Source of the DNA: Akkermansiaceae bacterium
GTDB taxonomy: Bacteria > Verrucomicrobiota > Verrucomicrobiia > Verrucomicrobiales > Akkermansiaceae
DNA length: 64,000 nucleotides
NCBI GenBank assembly: GCA_903919975.1
Contig: CAIXKE010000038.1
Location: 56,040-120,039 of the forward strand
Reading direction: 5' to 3'
Shown piece after piece: positions 48,189-57,669 of this stretch. A program made the translations under genes and the position numbers. Position 1 is the stretch's first letter; every line of letters starts with the position of its first letter. The notes under the pieces were generated by a model. It saw only the letters and a list, made by a program, of their open reading frames with translations, did no database searches and was not told the DNA's origin.

Positions 48189-48539
48189 TCCTGAAATCCG
48201 CATTTTTCTTAGCACCAGAACCCGGGCTGCGTTGGAGTTTGGAAGCAGAGCAGCCCTATGCCTTTAAGGATTAACCTTGTCGGAGCGCGTGCATTTTGCG
48301 CGCTGCTGGATGACGGACATACTGTCCGGCGAGTCGCTTCGCGGAAGACGGGTGACAGAATGTCCCCCGTCCGACAGCCGACAGAATATCGGCGCTCCGC
48401 AGAATGTCGGCGCTCCGCTCCTGCATTCTGCATTCATTCGTGACGATTCGTGCATTCGTGGTTAAAAACCCCTAGGATTGATCGCCTTGGGATGAAGTTT
48501 CGAGTTTCTTCGTGGCAATTAGTATGATTCTATCGCAGC
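48189..48539. other. Gene-free spacer full of stuttering repeats
   Basis: No coding sequence was seen. About 48320-48470 is built of imperfect direct copies: GACAGAATGTC / GACAGAATATC / GCAGAATGTC, two TCGGCGCTCCGC units, then CATTCTGCATTCATTCGTG and GATTCGTGCATTCGTGG. The last 70 bp lead into pgsA; no clear promoter was found. Confidence 0.6.
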
Positions 48540-49121
48540 GTGACCTTCGCCAGCAAAATCACCATCACCCGAATTCTGATGGTCCCGGTGTTCGCCGTCT
48601 TGGCGCTTGCCTACGGGTATTCTGTGAAAACCGACCACGCAAATGAAACGCTCCGCTCATGGGCACTCGGCGTTTTTATCACCGCCGCCGCCAGCGATGG
48701 CATCGATGGTTGGATCGCCCGCCGTTTCAACCAGATATCAAAATTCGGAGCATTCATCGATCCCATCGCGGATAAGTCACTGCTGCTAACTGGCGTCATC
48801 ACGCTCTCGATGGTCGATTGGGGAGTGGATGGCTGGCGGCTTCCCGCATGGTTTGCCTGCATCGTGTTGCTGCGGGATTGCATCATCATCGGCGGCATCC
48901 GGATCTTGTGGAACCATCACCGCGAAGTGAAAATCGCACCTCACTGGTCCGGCAAAGTTTGCACCGTCACTCAAATGATCGCGCTGGGCTGGGTGATGCT
49001 CAAAGTAGTCCCCTTCTCACCCATGTGGCCATGCCTTGTGGCGGCCATTTTCACGCTGTGGTCCGCCGCCGAATACATCCGCCGCGGAATCCATATCCTA
49101 CGCGGAGTGAATCAGGTGTGA
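48540..49121 (+). CDS. pgsA: CDP-diacylglycerol--glycerol-3-phosphate 3-phosphatidyltransferase
   Basis: A 193-residue CDP-alcohol phosphatidyltransferase with four to five membrane helices. The active-site motif DG-x-x-A-R-x8-G-x3-D-x3-D is complete in DGIDGWIARRFNQ...KFGAFIDPIADK (about residues 53-79). It makes phosphatidylglycerophosphate, the precursor of phosphatidylglycerol and cardiolipin, in the inner membrane. It begins with GTG at 48540. Convergent with, and only 10 bp from, the DUF1501 gene. Confidence 0.88.
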   Translation: MTFASKITITRILMVPVFAVLALAYGYSVKTDHANETLRSWALGVFITAAASDGIDGWIARRFNQISKFGAFIDPIADKSLLLTGVITLSMVDWGVDGWRLPAWFACIVLLRDCIIIGGIRILWNHHREVKIAPHWSGKVCTVTQMIALGWVMLKVVPFSPMWPCLVAAIFTLWSAAEYIRRGIHILRGVNQV

Positions 49122-49131
49122 CGCCCGCCGA

Positions 49132-50445
49132 TCACGCGCCGATCAATTTCAAGTTCGGATAATCCGCGCCAAGGATCGGTTTTAGATCCGGTGTCTTGAG
49201 CCATTCTGCTAACAAACTTCCGTAAACACTGCGGAAATCGACGGTGTGCTGGAGATCGCCCTGCGAGAGATCCGTGAGACTCGGATGCTTGCCGAAGATG
49301 CCGCCCTTGACGCCGGGCCCAGCGACGAAAAGACAAGAGGCTTTGCCGTGATCGGTGCCAGCGCTGGCGTTTTCCTCCACACGGCGGCCGAACTCGGAGA
49401 AAGTCATGAGCACGACGCGCTTATCATTGCCCTGTTGTTTGAGGTCGGCGAAGAAGGATTTCAAAGCGCCATCCAGTTGAGCTAACAGACGATCGTGCGA
49501 ATTGACCTGTTGGTTATGGGTGTCAAATCCGCCGTGGCTGACATAATAGACGCGGGTCGGCATACCGCCGGCGATCATGCGGGAAACGAGGTTGAGGTTG
49601 CGAGCGAGTGGCGTGCCGTCGTAGCTAACGGTAGTTTTATGTTTGGCCGCGAGTTCGAGGATTGTTTTCGAGCTGACGCGGGCGTCGAGTGCGACGCGCT
49701 CAAGAAATGCGAGATTGCCCTCACCCTTGATACCGCCGGTTTTTCCGCCAGCGGGCATGTCGATGGATGCGCCATCGGTGGGTGCATCATGCTCCGCATC
49801 CGGTTGGTTGAGCATCGCGAAAAAGTGTTCGGCTTCGGCTTGTTCGCCGCCGCCATGGATCCAGCGGTAGAGCTCGGGCGAATTCAGGCAGACGCCTGGG
49901 TTTTTGGTCGCCCCGAAGCTCTCGGGTTGGGTTTTATTGAAACTGATGCCCACCGTGGGGTCCGCACCAGGACAGGCATTGTCAAAATATCTCCCGAGCC
50001 AACCGGTGCTTGAGTGGTTGTTGGTATCGGCGGTTTCCCAGATCGAGGTGGAGACGAAGTGGGAACGATTTGGATTCGGGTAACCGACTCCTTGCACGAT
50101 GCCGAGGCTCCCCTCCTTGAAAAGCGAGCCGAGAAACGGCATCGAGTTGTTGAGACCGACGTAATCATTGAGTTGAATGATTTCTTTTTTGCTCTTGGCG
50201 AGACGCGGCCTCGCTTTCTGATAGGCATCATCAGCGTAAGGAACCAACGTATTCAATCCATCATTGCCACCGGCAAGTTGGAGTACGACAAGGATGGTAT
50301 CGTCCTTGCCGGTCACACCCTGAACCGCGAGATCCTTGGAGGATTGGTGGAGTTGTCCGAATGTGCGCTCGACAAACATCGGCACAGTCCATGCAGCGGA
50401 TGCGCCCAGAACGGTCGAGCGGAGAAAGTCACGGCGGGTTTTCAT
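49132..50445 (-). CDS. DUF1501 secreted protein
   Basis: A 437-residue protein with a twin-arginine signal (MKTRRDFLRSTVLGASAAWT). The DUF1501 body shows LVVLQLAGGNDGLNTLVPYA-like sequence (VVLQLAGGNDGLNTLVPY), GIVQGVGYPNPNRSHFVSTS, GGFDTHNQQVNSHDRLL and SEFGRRVEENASAGTDHGKA, which resemble the alkaline-phosphatase/sulfatase-like fold assigned to this family. It is the classic partner of DUF1800 proteins in Verrucomicrobiota and Planctomycetota; the pair is here in the order DUF1800-DUF1501, 91 bp apart. The biochemical role of the pair is not established. Confidence 0.9.
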   Translation of the reverse strand: MKTRRDFLRSTVLGASAAWTVPMFVERTFGQLHQSSKDLAVQGVTGKDDTILVVLQLAGGNDGLNTLVPYADDAYQKARPRLAKSKKEIIQLNDYVGLNNSMPFLGSLFKEGSLGIVQGVGYPNPNRSHFVSTSIWETADTNNHSSTGWLGRYFDNACPGADPTVGISFNKTQPESFGATKNPGVCLNSPELYRWIHGGGEQAEAEHFFAMLNQPDAEHDAPTDGASIDMPAGGKTGGIKGEGNLAFLERVALDARVSSKTILELAAKHKTTVSYDGTPLARNLNLVSRMIAGGMPTRVYYVSHGGFDTHNQQVNSHDRLLAQLDGALKSFFADLKQQGNDKRVVLMTFSEFGRRVEENASAGTDHGKASCLFVAGPGVKGGIFGKHPSLTDLSQGDLQHTVDFRSVYGSLLAEWLKTPDLKPILGADYPNLKLIGA

Positions 50446-50536
50446 GGGGAGTTGGGGTTAAAAGTTATAAGTTATGGGTAAGAGCAACGCTCTCTCTTCT
50501 CTTGTCTCTTGTGTCTCCAAGTCTTGTGTCTTTTCA

Positions 50537-52072
50537 TCAGCAAAGCTGATAGTAAGGTGTGCTTAGAATGAGGTGGCAGAGTTCGGCGGTTTCCTTATCG
50601 GTGAAAATGACGCCCTTCTTGGCGTTGGCGTAGGCGATGAAGGAATCCCTCGCCTTGTCCGGAACCGGCCCTTGGAAGAATCGTTGGATCAAGGAATCCA
50701 CCAATTGTGCTGGGTTTTCCCGCAGCGATCTGGGCGCGATTTTTTCACAATCCGGGCCATCCCATCCTCGCCCGGCGCGTTTGGGACCGGATGCCATGCC
50801 TTGAGTTTTCATGCGCTCACCCTCCATGACATTACCGGCGCTTTCCGCACCTTTGACCAGAAATCCGGATAGATTATAGCGAGTGAGCAAGGTGTTGGTG
50901 TTGATCCATGCCTGACCCCAATCCCAGCCCGCGACATTCGGCGGCATGAAAAGGATTTGTCCGAGTTGTTGTTGCGCGGTGATCGGGAAGGCCGACGGCG
51001 GCGCGGTGACTTCGAGTTGCTTCAACAGGGCGATGATAAACTGCACCGGGCACTTGATCTGATTGCGGATGGTTGCTTCCGAATAAAATTCCTTTGAGAG
51101 AAAGAGTTCGCGCAGCAACGGTGCCAGTGCGTAGTCCGACTTGCGGAGCGTCTCGGCGAGCATGTTGACCGCTGCATCCGGCGGATTGTCATATACGAAA
51201 AACTCCCAGATTTTTTTCGCCATGAACTTCGCGGCCTCTGGTTTTTCGAAGATCAGATTGATGACGTCTTTGCCATCATAGGCCCCGGTTTTTCCGAATA
51301 CGGTTTTCGGTGTTTCATCCCATTGGCGGCGGTTGTGGAAAACTTCACCAGTTAAGCGGTTGAGTGAGTATCCTGTGAACGCGCGCGCTGCCTCATGGAT
51401 ATCTTTCTCCGTGTAGTTTCCCTCGCCGAGAGTGAAGAGTTCCATCACTTCGCGGGCGAAGTTTTCATTGGGTTGCCCTTTCTTCGAACTCTGGGTGTCG
51501 AGGTAGAGCATCATCGCGGGATCCATCAGGACCGCCTGGGTGAGGGATTTGAAACTGCCGAACGCGTGGCTGCGAAACAGATCATTCTGATTCAACATCA
51601 GGACCGGCTGCTTGACCTTCTGGACCGAGCTCGCGAAATGATCGTGCCAGAACAACGTCATTTTTTCGCGTAGCGGAGCCTTGGTTTTCAACATCCGGCG
51701 GAACCACCAACCCTGGCTTTCAAGCGCATGCTGCCGGTTGTCCTTCTGCATGTCCTGAAATGTGGAGCGACGGAGTTTTTCCGTTTCCTCAGCAGATAGG
51801 CCGCGCGTTTTTTTCTGAATCTCGCGGCGTTGTTCAAGACGCATGCGCATATCGGCGAGCGCCTGTTCCTTGGATGCCCAATCGGGGCGAGGAAAAGCGT
51901 CGAGCGGCTCCGTGGGGTTGAGTAGCGAATCAACGGCATTGATTCGTCCAAGCGCGTGCAAAGCCTTGATTTCATCCGGGCAGGCACCAAAGCCCGCGCG
52001 ATTCAACAGGTGCGCCGCCTCAAGATGCGTCCAGGAATTTTCGGCTTGCGGGAGCATGGAGGGTGAAACCAT
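50537..52072 (-). CDS. DUF1800 protein
   Basis: A 511-residue DUF1800 family member. AAHLLNRAGFGACPDEIKAL near the start, TLFWHDHFASSVQKVKQPVL, NENFAREVMELFTLGEGNYT, EAARAFTGYSLNR and PPNVAGWDWGQAWINTNTLL are its conserved blocks. Start at ATG 52072 (MVSPSMLPQAENSW); an internal ATG four codons on is possible. No evident signal peptide. It is upstream of and probably cotranscribed with the DUF1501 gene. Together they are often assumed to act in envelope or surface assembly, but this is unproven. Confidence 0.88.
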   Translation of the reverse strand: MVSPSMLPQAENSWTHLEAAHLLNRAGFGACPDEIKALHALGRINAVDSLLNPTEPLDAFPRPDWASKEQALADMRMRLEQRREIQKKTRGLSAEETEKLRRSTFQDMQKDNRQHALESQGWWFRRMLKTKAPLREKMTLFWHDHFASSVQKVKQPVLMLNQNDLFRSHAFGSFKSLTQAVLMDPAMMLYLDTQSSKKGQPNENFAREVMELFTLGEGNYTEKDIHEAARAFTGYSLNRLTGEVFHNRRQWDETPKTVFGKTGAYDGKDVINLIFEKPEAAKFMAKKIWEFFVYDNPPDAAVNMLAETLRKSDYALAPLLRELFLSKEFYSEATIRNQIKCPVQFIIALLKQLEVTAPPSAFPITAQQQLGQILFMPPNVAGWDWGQAWINTNTLLTRYNLSGFLVKGAESAGNVMEGERMKTQGMASGPKRAGRGWDGPDCEKIAPRSLRENPAQLVDSLIQRFFQGPVPDKARDSFIAYANAKKGVIFTDKETAELCHLILSTPYYQLC

Positions 52073-52122
52073 CACTTAGCCGCGAAGTTGCAAAAAATAT
52101 ATTCTATAAAAGGAAGATCTTA

Positions 52123-52184
52123 ACCACTGATTGAACTGATTTTCATACTCTCAGTGGAATCAGTGGAATCAGTGTTTCAGTGGT
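52123..52184. repeat. Inverted and stuttering CAGTGG repeat
   Basis: Left arm ACCACTGATTGAACTGAT (52123-52140) pairs imperfectly with ATCAGTGTTTCAGTGGT (52168-52184). Between them lie two direct CAGTGGAAT units. Confidence 0.8.
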
Positions 52185-52293
52185 AAAACTACGCGAATAC
52201 ACCAAAGGACTTACTCGGAAGGGTCATGGCCTAGCACCATGGCTCGGAAAATCCCGCCTATCCTTTCTGCGATCCCCGTGCTTGAGTCCGCGC

Positions 52294-54942
52294 GTGAACG
52301 TCTCCGATACCACCCCCGAATTGCTGTCCCCTGCGGGAAACTGGGATTGCGCCCGCGCCGCAGTCGCCGCTGGTGCGGATGCGATTTACTTCGGGCTGCC
52401 CCGCTTCAACGCGCGCCTTCGTGCGGATAATTTCATCGATGCCGACTTGGAGGAGCTCATGGAATTCCTGCACCGCCACGGCGTGAAAGGCTTCGTGACG
52501 ATGAATACGCTCATTTTCACTAATGAACTGGCGGCGGCCGAAGCGCAGCTCCGAAAAATCGCTGCCGCAGGCGTGGATGCGCTCATCATCCAGGATCTCG
52601 GCCTTGCCAAACTTGCCCGCGAGGTGGCCCCAAACGTGGAACTCCACGCGTCCACCCAAATGACGATCACCTCGCCCGAGGGCCTCGCTTTTATCGAATC
52701 GCTGTTCCCCATGGAGCGCGCCGTGCTTGCCCGCGAACTCTCGGTACGCGAAATCGAACGCTTCCAAAACACCTCCGCGAAAACCCCGCTCGAAGTGTTT
52801 GTCCACGGCGCCCTCTGCGTCGCGTATTCCGGACAATGTCTCACCAGCGAGTCGCTCGGCCAGCGCAGCGCCAACCGCGGCGAGTGCGCGCAAGCTTGCC
52901 GCATGCCTTACGAAATCGTCGTCGATGGCGAAACCCGCGAACTCGGCGAAGTCCGTTACCTACTCAGCCCGCAAGACCTCGCCGCCGTGGATCTCATCCC
53001 GGACCTCGTCAAAGCCGGCGTGAAATCATTCAAAATCGAAGGCCGATTGAAATCTCCGGAATACGTCACCGCCGTCACCCGCGTCTATCGCAAGGCGCTC
53101 GATGCCGCGATCGCACAGGCGGAATCCCCCGTCACCGCTGAAGACCGTTATGCCTTGGAGATGACATTTTCACGCGGCCTCAGCAACGGCTGGCTCGGCG
53201 GAACCAATCATCCTTACCTAACACACGGAAGATTCGGCAAAAAGCGCGGGCCATTGTTAGGAGAGATCGCCGATTGCGGACCAGGATGGATCAAGCTGAC
53301 CAAGCTCACCGGCGTTCCCATCATGCCGGGTGACGGCGTGGTCTTCGATGCCGGGGAAAACCGCGATCTCGAACAAGGCGCGCGCATCTGGAAAATCGAG
53401 CACGACCGCATCATTTTCCACAAAACCTTCAGCGGCATCAATTTCGACCGCATCCAGCCAGGGCACACGATCTATAAAACATCCGACCCAAAACTCGATT
53501 CCGAACTCCGCCGCTTCTGGCAGAACACCCGCCCCGCCGAAAAGAAAACCCCACTCCATCTCACCGTCACCGGAAAACCCGGCGAACTCCTAACTGTAGC
53601 GGCGGTCTATGACCGTCGAAGCGAAAGAGATGAGCATGAGACTGTAGCGGCGGTCTATGAACGTCGAAGCGCAAGAGATGCAATAGAAACGCCCGAACAC
53701 GAGGCAAGCCGCCTTTCATTGGCATCGACGGTCATAGACCGCCGCTACAATGCGGCTCAATGTCAGCCACAGCCCGCCGCTACTGTGACTTCGGAAATCC
53801 CTCTGCAAGCCGCCGCCAAGCGCCAGCTCGACACGGAAACGCTCGCCGCCCAGCTCGGCCGCCTCGGCGAGTCGTCCTATGAGCTCGCGTCACTCGACAA
53901 CCAGCTCGAAGGTGCCTGCCACTTCCCGCTCTCCGCACTCAACCAACTCCGCCGCGATCTCGTCGCAAATCTCGAGCATGGCCGCGGTTTGCAACCGCCA
54001 AGCCCATTCATCATCACCACCACCTTCCGCGACCTTCTCCCTACTCTTCCTTCGAAGTTCAATGTTGAGCGTTCGATGTTGGACGTTCCCCAACTCTCCG
54101 TCCTCTGCCGAAACTTCGATCAACTCCATGCCGCCATCGAATCCGGCGTACAAACCATCTACTGCGATTTTGAAGATCCGCGCCGCTATAAAGACGCCGT
54201 CGCGGATTTCAAATCCACCATCTCCAATCCACAATCCACGATCTCTCTCGCCACGCCGCGCATCCTCAAACCCGGCGAAATCGGTTACCTAAAGCTCATT
54301 GAAAACGCGGCTCCCGACGGACTATTACTCCGGAATCTCGCTGCTCTCGAATACTACAAAGATCGTAGCGACCTGAAAAAAATCGGTGACTTCTCACTGA
54401 ACGCCGCCAACCCCATCACCGCCCGGCTGTTGATGGAAAACGCCGGACTTGATTACCTAACCGTTTCCTACGATCTCAACATCGGCCAGGTCATGGATCT
54501 CCTGCGGGAAGCGCCACCGGAATGGTTCGAGCTCACGCTGCACCAACACATGCCGATGTTTCACATGGAGCACTGCGTGTTCTGCGTGTTTCTTAGCGAA
54601 GGAACGACCTACAAAGACTGCGGTCGGCCCTGCGAGAAACACGTCGTCCACCTCCGCGATCGGGTCGGCCAACTTCATCGACTCCAAGCGGATGTCGGCT
54701 GCCGCAATACCCTCTTCAACGGCAAGGCCCAAACCGGCGCGCGTTACTTCGAAAGCCTGCGCTCCATCGGCCTCCGAAACTTCCGCGTGGAACTGCTTGA
54801 CGAGGACGCCACCACCGCCGCCACCACGATCCGCGCCTATCAAGACCTGCTTTCCGGCGATGCCGATGCCTTCGGTTTACTAAACCGGGTCCAAGCGCTC
54901 GAAAAACTCGGCGTCACCGAGGGCACACTGCTAGAAAAATGA
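52294..54942 (+). CDS. U32-family peptidase/hydroxylase (RlhA/YhbU-like)
   Basis: An 882-residue U32 protein. The N-terminal TIM-barrel-like domain begins TPELLSPAGNWDCARAAVAA. The U32 signature EVFVHGALCVAYSGQCLTS near residue 167, with the following C-x-Q-x-C-R, supplies the cysteines known to bind an iron-sulfur cluster. HMPMFHMEHCVFCVF near residue 750 with DCGRPCEKH lies in the C-terminal domain. Homologues hydroxylate 23S rRNA (RlhA) or tRNA (TrhP/TrhO-related) or act with ubiquinone synthesis proteins; which applies here is unclear. Residues about 433-486 and two later segments derive from repeat elements. GTG at 52294 was chosen as start. ATGA overlap with the methyltransferase. Confidence 0.82.
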   Translation: MNVSDTTPELLSPAGNWDCARAAVAAGADAIYFGLPRFNARLRADNFIDADLEELMEFLHRHGVKGFVTMNTLIFTNELAAAEAQLRKIAAAGVDALIIQDLGLAKLAREVAPNVELHASTQMTITSPEGLAFIESLFPMERAVLARELSVREIERFQNTSAKTPLEVFVHGALCVAYSGQCLTSESLGQRSANRGECAQACRMPYEIVVDGETRELGEVRYLLSPQDLAAVDLIPDLVKAGVKSFKIEGRLKSPEYVTAVTRVYRKALDAAIAQAESPVTAEDRYALEMTFSRGLSNGWLGGTNHPYLTHGRFGKKRGPLLGEIADCGPGWIKLTKLTGVPIMPGDGVVFDAGENRDLEQGARIWKIEHDRIIFHKTFSGINFDRIQPGHTIYKTSDPKLDSELRRFWQNTRPAEKKTPLHLTVTGKPGELLTVAAVYDRRSERDEHETVAAVYERRSARDAIETPEHEASRLSLASTVIDRRYNAAQCQPQPAATVTSEIPLQAAAKRQLDTETLAAQLGRLGESSYELASLDNQLEGACHFPLSALNQLRRDLVANLEHGRGLQPPSPFIITTTFRDLLPTLPSKFNVERSMLDVPQLSVLCRNFDQLHAAIESGVQTIYCDFEDPRRYKDAVADFKSTISNPQSTISLATPRILKPGEIGYLKLIENAAPDGLLLRNLAALEYYKDRSDLKKIGDFSLNAANPITARLLMENAGLDYLTVSYDLNIGQVMDLLREAPPEWFELTLHQHMPMFHMEHCVFCVFLSEGTTYKDCGRPCEKHVVHLRDRVGQLHRLQADVGCRNTLFNGKAQTGARYFESLRSIGLRNFRVELLDEDATTAATTIRAYQDLLSGDADAFGLLNRVQALEKLGVTEGTLLEK
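53593..53749. repeat. REP-like palindromic element in three copies inside the U32 gene
   Basis: TGTAGCGGCGGTCTATGACC at 53595 recurs nearly exactly at 53643, 48 bp (16 codons) later, and exactly in inverted orientation ending at 53749. Each copy has a small internal palindrome CGGTC-TAT-GACCG. In protein they read as AVYDRRSE, AVYERRSA and VIDRRY. Confidence 0.9.
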
Positions 54943-55586
54943 AAGTCAGAAGCGTGCTTTCGGAAATCCTCGATCATCTGCCCGCCGGTGATCCCGAAGC
55001 CGTGCGAAGTCGCCGCGACCTCCGACGGATCAACTTCCTCATGGGAAACGAACGCTGGATCTGCCGATCAATTCGAAAGTTTTCCGACGCAGCCGCGCAC
55101 GGGATTGTCGAACTCGGAGCGGGTGACGGTTCTTTGATTTCAAAGCTCGTGGAGATATTTTCGGAAACCGATCTTACCGCAACCGATCTCGTGCCTCGGC
55201 CGCCAACGCTCGATCCACGCGTGCGGTGGCGACAGGGGGATTTGCTGTCAGACTGTCACAATCTCAGCGGTGGGATGATGATCGCAAACTTGTTTCTGCA
55301 TCACTTCGAAGGCGAGCCGCTTTTGGAAATTGGGAAACTTTGCGAAAGATTCGAAGTGCTGGTTTTCTGCGAGCCCGACCGTGCGCTGATTCCGCATTTG
55401 CTGGGATTTTTCATGTGGCCGTGGGTCAACCGGGTGACCCGTCATGACATGCATGTGAGCATCAATTCCGGATTTTCAAAGGGCGAACTGCCCGCACTTT
55501 TGGGGTTAAAACCCGAACGGTGGGAGTTTTCTGAAACTTCCACATGGCGCGGCGGGAGACGCGTGCTAGGGTGGCGTAATTCATGA
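54939..55586 (+). CDS. Class I SAM-dependent methyltransferase
   Basis: A 215-residue methyltransferase. The SAM-binding loop is IVELGAGDGSLISKL (about residues 55-70), with the acidic strand 2 end in ATDLVPRPP and a QGDLLSD motif; MMIANLFLHHFEG is the usual motif III region. FFMWPWVNRVTRHDMHVSIN and the GF-x-x-x-EL segment follow. ATGA overlaps on both sides couple it to the U32 gene and the oxidoreductase. In this context it probably O- or C-methylates the polyketide product, an inference from position. Confidence 0.85.
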   Translation: MKVRSVLSEILDHLPAGDPEAVRSRRDLRRINFLMGNERWICRSIRKFSDAAAHGIVELGAGDGSLISKLVEIFSETDLTATDLVPRPPTLDPRVRWRQGDLLSDCHNLSGGMMIANLFLHHFEGEPLLEIGKLCERFEVLVFCEPDRALIPHLLGFFMWPWVNRVTRHDMHVSINSGFSKGELPALLGLKPERWEFSETSTWRGGRRVLGWRNS

Positions 55587-56596
55587 GGGAAATTACCATC
55601 GCCGGTGGCGGACTTGCCGGACTCTCGCTTGCCTGCGCCTTGCGCCTGCGCGGCGTGCCGGTCACTGTCCTCGAAGCGGGCCATTATCCGCGCCACCGGG
55701 TTTGCGGCGAATTCATTTCCGGAGTCACTCCGGAAACCCTGGATTTTCTCGGCATTCGTGAATTGTTTGATAATGTTAGAAAACACACTTCCGTTTGCTG
55801 GTTTGAGAACGGGCGAGTGATGCATCGCGACGCACTGCCAGATCCAGCACTCGGGATTTCACGCTTCGAGTTGGACGAGCGACTGAGGATTCGGCTAGAA
55901 TCACTCGGCGGCATCGTGAAAACCAACACGCGGGCTCGACCAGTGCCTGTTGAAGGCTACATCTGGGCTGCTGGCAGACGGCCGCGCACGGGCCCATGGA
56001 TTGGACTGAAAGCGCACCTCCGTGGACTGCCGATGACGGCGGATCTGGAAATGCACACCGGGCGGAATGGCTATGCCGGATTAGCGGGCGTGGAGGACGG
56101 CTGGGTGAATGTTTGCGGATTGTTCCGGCTGGATCGCCAGCTTGATGCGACTGGCGCAGACCTATTGCCCGCCTATTTGGAGGCTGGCGGAAATCGCGAA
56201 CTCGCAACCCTGCTGAGACAGGCAGAATGGAGGGAAGGTTCATTTTCCGCCGTGGCGGGTTTTGAACTTGGCCGCCAAGATGTCGTGCCCGGATTACTCT
56301 GCCTCGGAGATGCGGAAAGCATGATTCCACCATTCACAGGCAATGGCATGTCGATGGCATTCCAAGCGGCCGAGTGCGTCTGCGCGCCGCTGGTTTCTTG
56401 GGCGCATGGCGATCACGCATGGCTCTCAACGGCGAATGAATGCCGCTCGTTGCTGGTCCACCGCTTCCGCCGTCGGCTCGCCGCCGCGCAATTGCTCCAC
56501 CGGGTCTTGTTCGAGTCATCCGGCCGTGCTCTCCTACAAACTCTATCTTCAGCGCGGCTTCTGCCATTCAAGCCAATGCTTTCTTTTGTTCGTTAG
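55583..56596 (+). CDS. FAD-dependent oxidoreductase (geranylgeranyl reductase-like)
   Basis: A 337-residue flavoprotein. [20 protein letters not shown] is the dinucleotide-binding loop, [13 protein letters not shown] is the substrate/FAD motif of the geranylgeranyl reductase/PHBH-like group, and [20 protein letters not shown] is the second FAD motif with G-D. No membrane segment. It overlaps the methyltransferase stop by four bases (ATGA) and precedes the type III PKS by 19 bp, so it is probably a tailoring enzyme of that pathway. Confidence 0.85.
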   Translation: MREITIAGGGLAGLSLACALRLRGVPVTVLEAGHYPRHRVCGEFISGVTPETLDFLGIRELFDNVRKHTSVCWFENGRVMHRDALPDPALGISRFELDERLRIRLESLGGIVKTNTRARPVPVEGYIWAAGRRPRTGPWIGLKAHLRGLPMTADLEMHTGRNGYAGLAGVEDGWVNVCGLFRLDRQLDATGADLLPAYLEAGGNRELATLLRQAEWREGSFSAVAGFELGRQDVVPGLLCLGDAESMIPPFTGNGMSMAFQAAECVCAPLVSWAHGDHAWLSTANECRSLLVHRFRRRLAAAQLLHRVLFESSGRALLQTLSSARLLPFKPMLSFVR

Positions 56597-56615
56597 TATC
56601 ACTTATCAATTCATC

Positions 56616-57641
56616 ATGTATCTCCGCTCCATCGCCACCGCCGTCCCGCCCCGCTCGTTTTCACAACTCGAATGCTGGGATGCATTTCAAGGGAAAGGAC
56701 TGCTGGATTCGCTGCGGACCCGCTCCGCAGCGCTGGTGGAAAAGGTGCTGACCAGCGGTGCGGCCGGCATCGAACGGCGGAATTTCGCACTGGAGGAAAT
56801 CGGGCCGGTGTTTTCACGCAGCGCCCAGGAATTGAACGAAGGCTTCGAGCGCGAGGCCCCGCCACTTGCCGGAAACGCCCTTGCTGCGGCCTTGCAACGT
56901 GGCGGCATCGACGCCGCAGAGGTGGACGCCTTGTTCATCTGCACCTGCACCGGCTATCTCTGCCCGGGCGTGAGCAGTCACCTCGCGGAACGATTAGGCC
57001 TGCGCCATGATGTGTATCTCGCGGATCTGGTCGGACTCGGTTGCGGCGCGGCGATCCCGATGATGCGCGCCGCACAAGGATATCTCGCCGCAAACCCTGG
57101 CGCAGTGGTCGCCACCGTGGCGGTGGAGGTTTGTTCATCGGCATTTTATATGAATGACGATCCGGGAGTCCTCATCAGTCTGTGCCTGTTCGGCGACGGT
57201 GCGGCGGCGGCGATCTGGACCGCCGATGGCAAACCCGGCGATTGGCAGGCCGGCGCATTCACCACCACACACCGTCCGCAGGAACGCGAAAAAATCCGCT
57301 TTGTGAATGACGGCGGAAAATTAAAAAACCAACTTCACCGTGCCGTTCCAGGACTCGCCGCCGAAGCGGTGGCCGAGCTCTTTTCATTGCGCAAAGGCGA
57401 ACCGGATCAAGTCATTGCTCACTCCGGTGGTCGCGATGTGGTGGAAGCTCTGGAAGGCGTGCTGCCGTTCAGCCTAACGGAAACACGCGAGGTTCTACGC
57501 GACCACGGAAACATGAGCAGCCCAGCGGTCCTCTTCGCCTTGGAACGAAGACTTGCCGAAGCTCGTCCTGATGACCGACGCCTCTGGCTCACCGCCTTCG
57601 GAGCCGGCTTCGCCGCGCACGCCTGTGAGCTATGGCGGTGA
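56616..57641 (+). CDS. Type III polyketide synthase
   Basis: A 341-residue chalcone/stilbene synthase-type enzyme. The catalytic triad is in place: Cys143 in [14 protein letters not shown], His269 in [13 protein letters not shown] and Asn299 in [32 protein letters not shown] and [20 protein letters not shown] are further family blocks. Such enzymes extend acyl-CoA starters with malonyl units to make pyrones or resorcinols. ATG at 56616 was chosen; the frame upstream is antisense/overlap with the oxidoreductase. Starter unit and product cannot be deduced. Last gene of the cluster; convergent with the heparinase-like gene. Confidence 0.92.
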   Translation: MYLRSIATAVPPRSFSQLECWDAFQGKGLLDSLRTRSAALVEKVLTSGAAGIERRNFALEEIGPVFSRSAQELNEGFEREAPPLAGNALAAALQRGGIDAAEVDALFICTCTGYLCPGVSSHLAERLGLRHDVYLADLVGLGCGAAIPMMRAAQGYLAANPGAVVATVAVEVCSSAFYMNDDPGVLISLCLFGDGAAAAIWTADGKPGDWQAGAFTTTHRPQEREKIRFVNDGGKLKNQLHRAVPGLAAEAVAELFSLRKGEPDQVIAHSGGRDVVEALEGVLPFSLTETREVLRDHGNMSSPAVLFALERRLAEARPDDRRLWLTAFGAGFAAHACELWR

Positions 57642-57669
57642 AATGGAATGGAGGGGCGATTGCTAGCAA

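Noticed and set aside
48320..48470. CRISPR array
   Set aside because: Repeats are short, imperfect and lack unique spacers of constant length; no cas genes.
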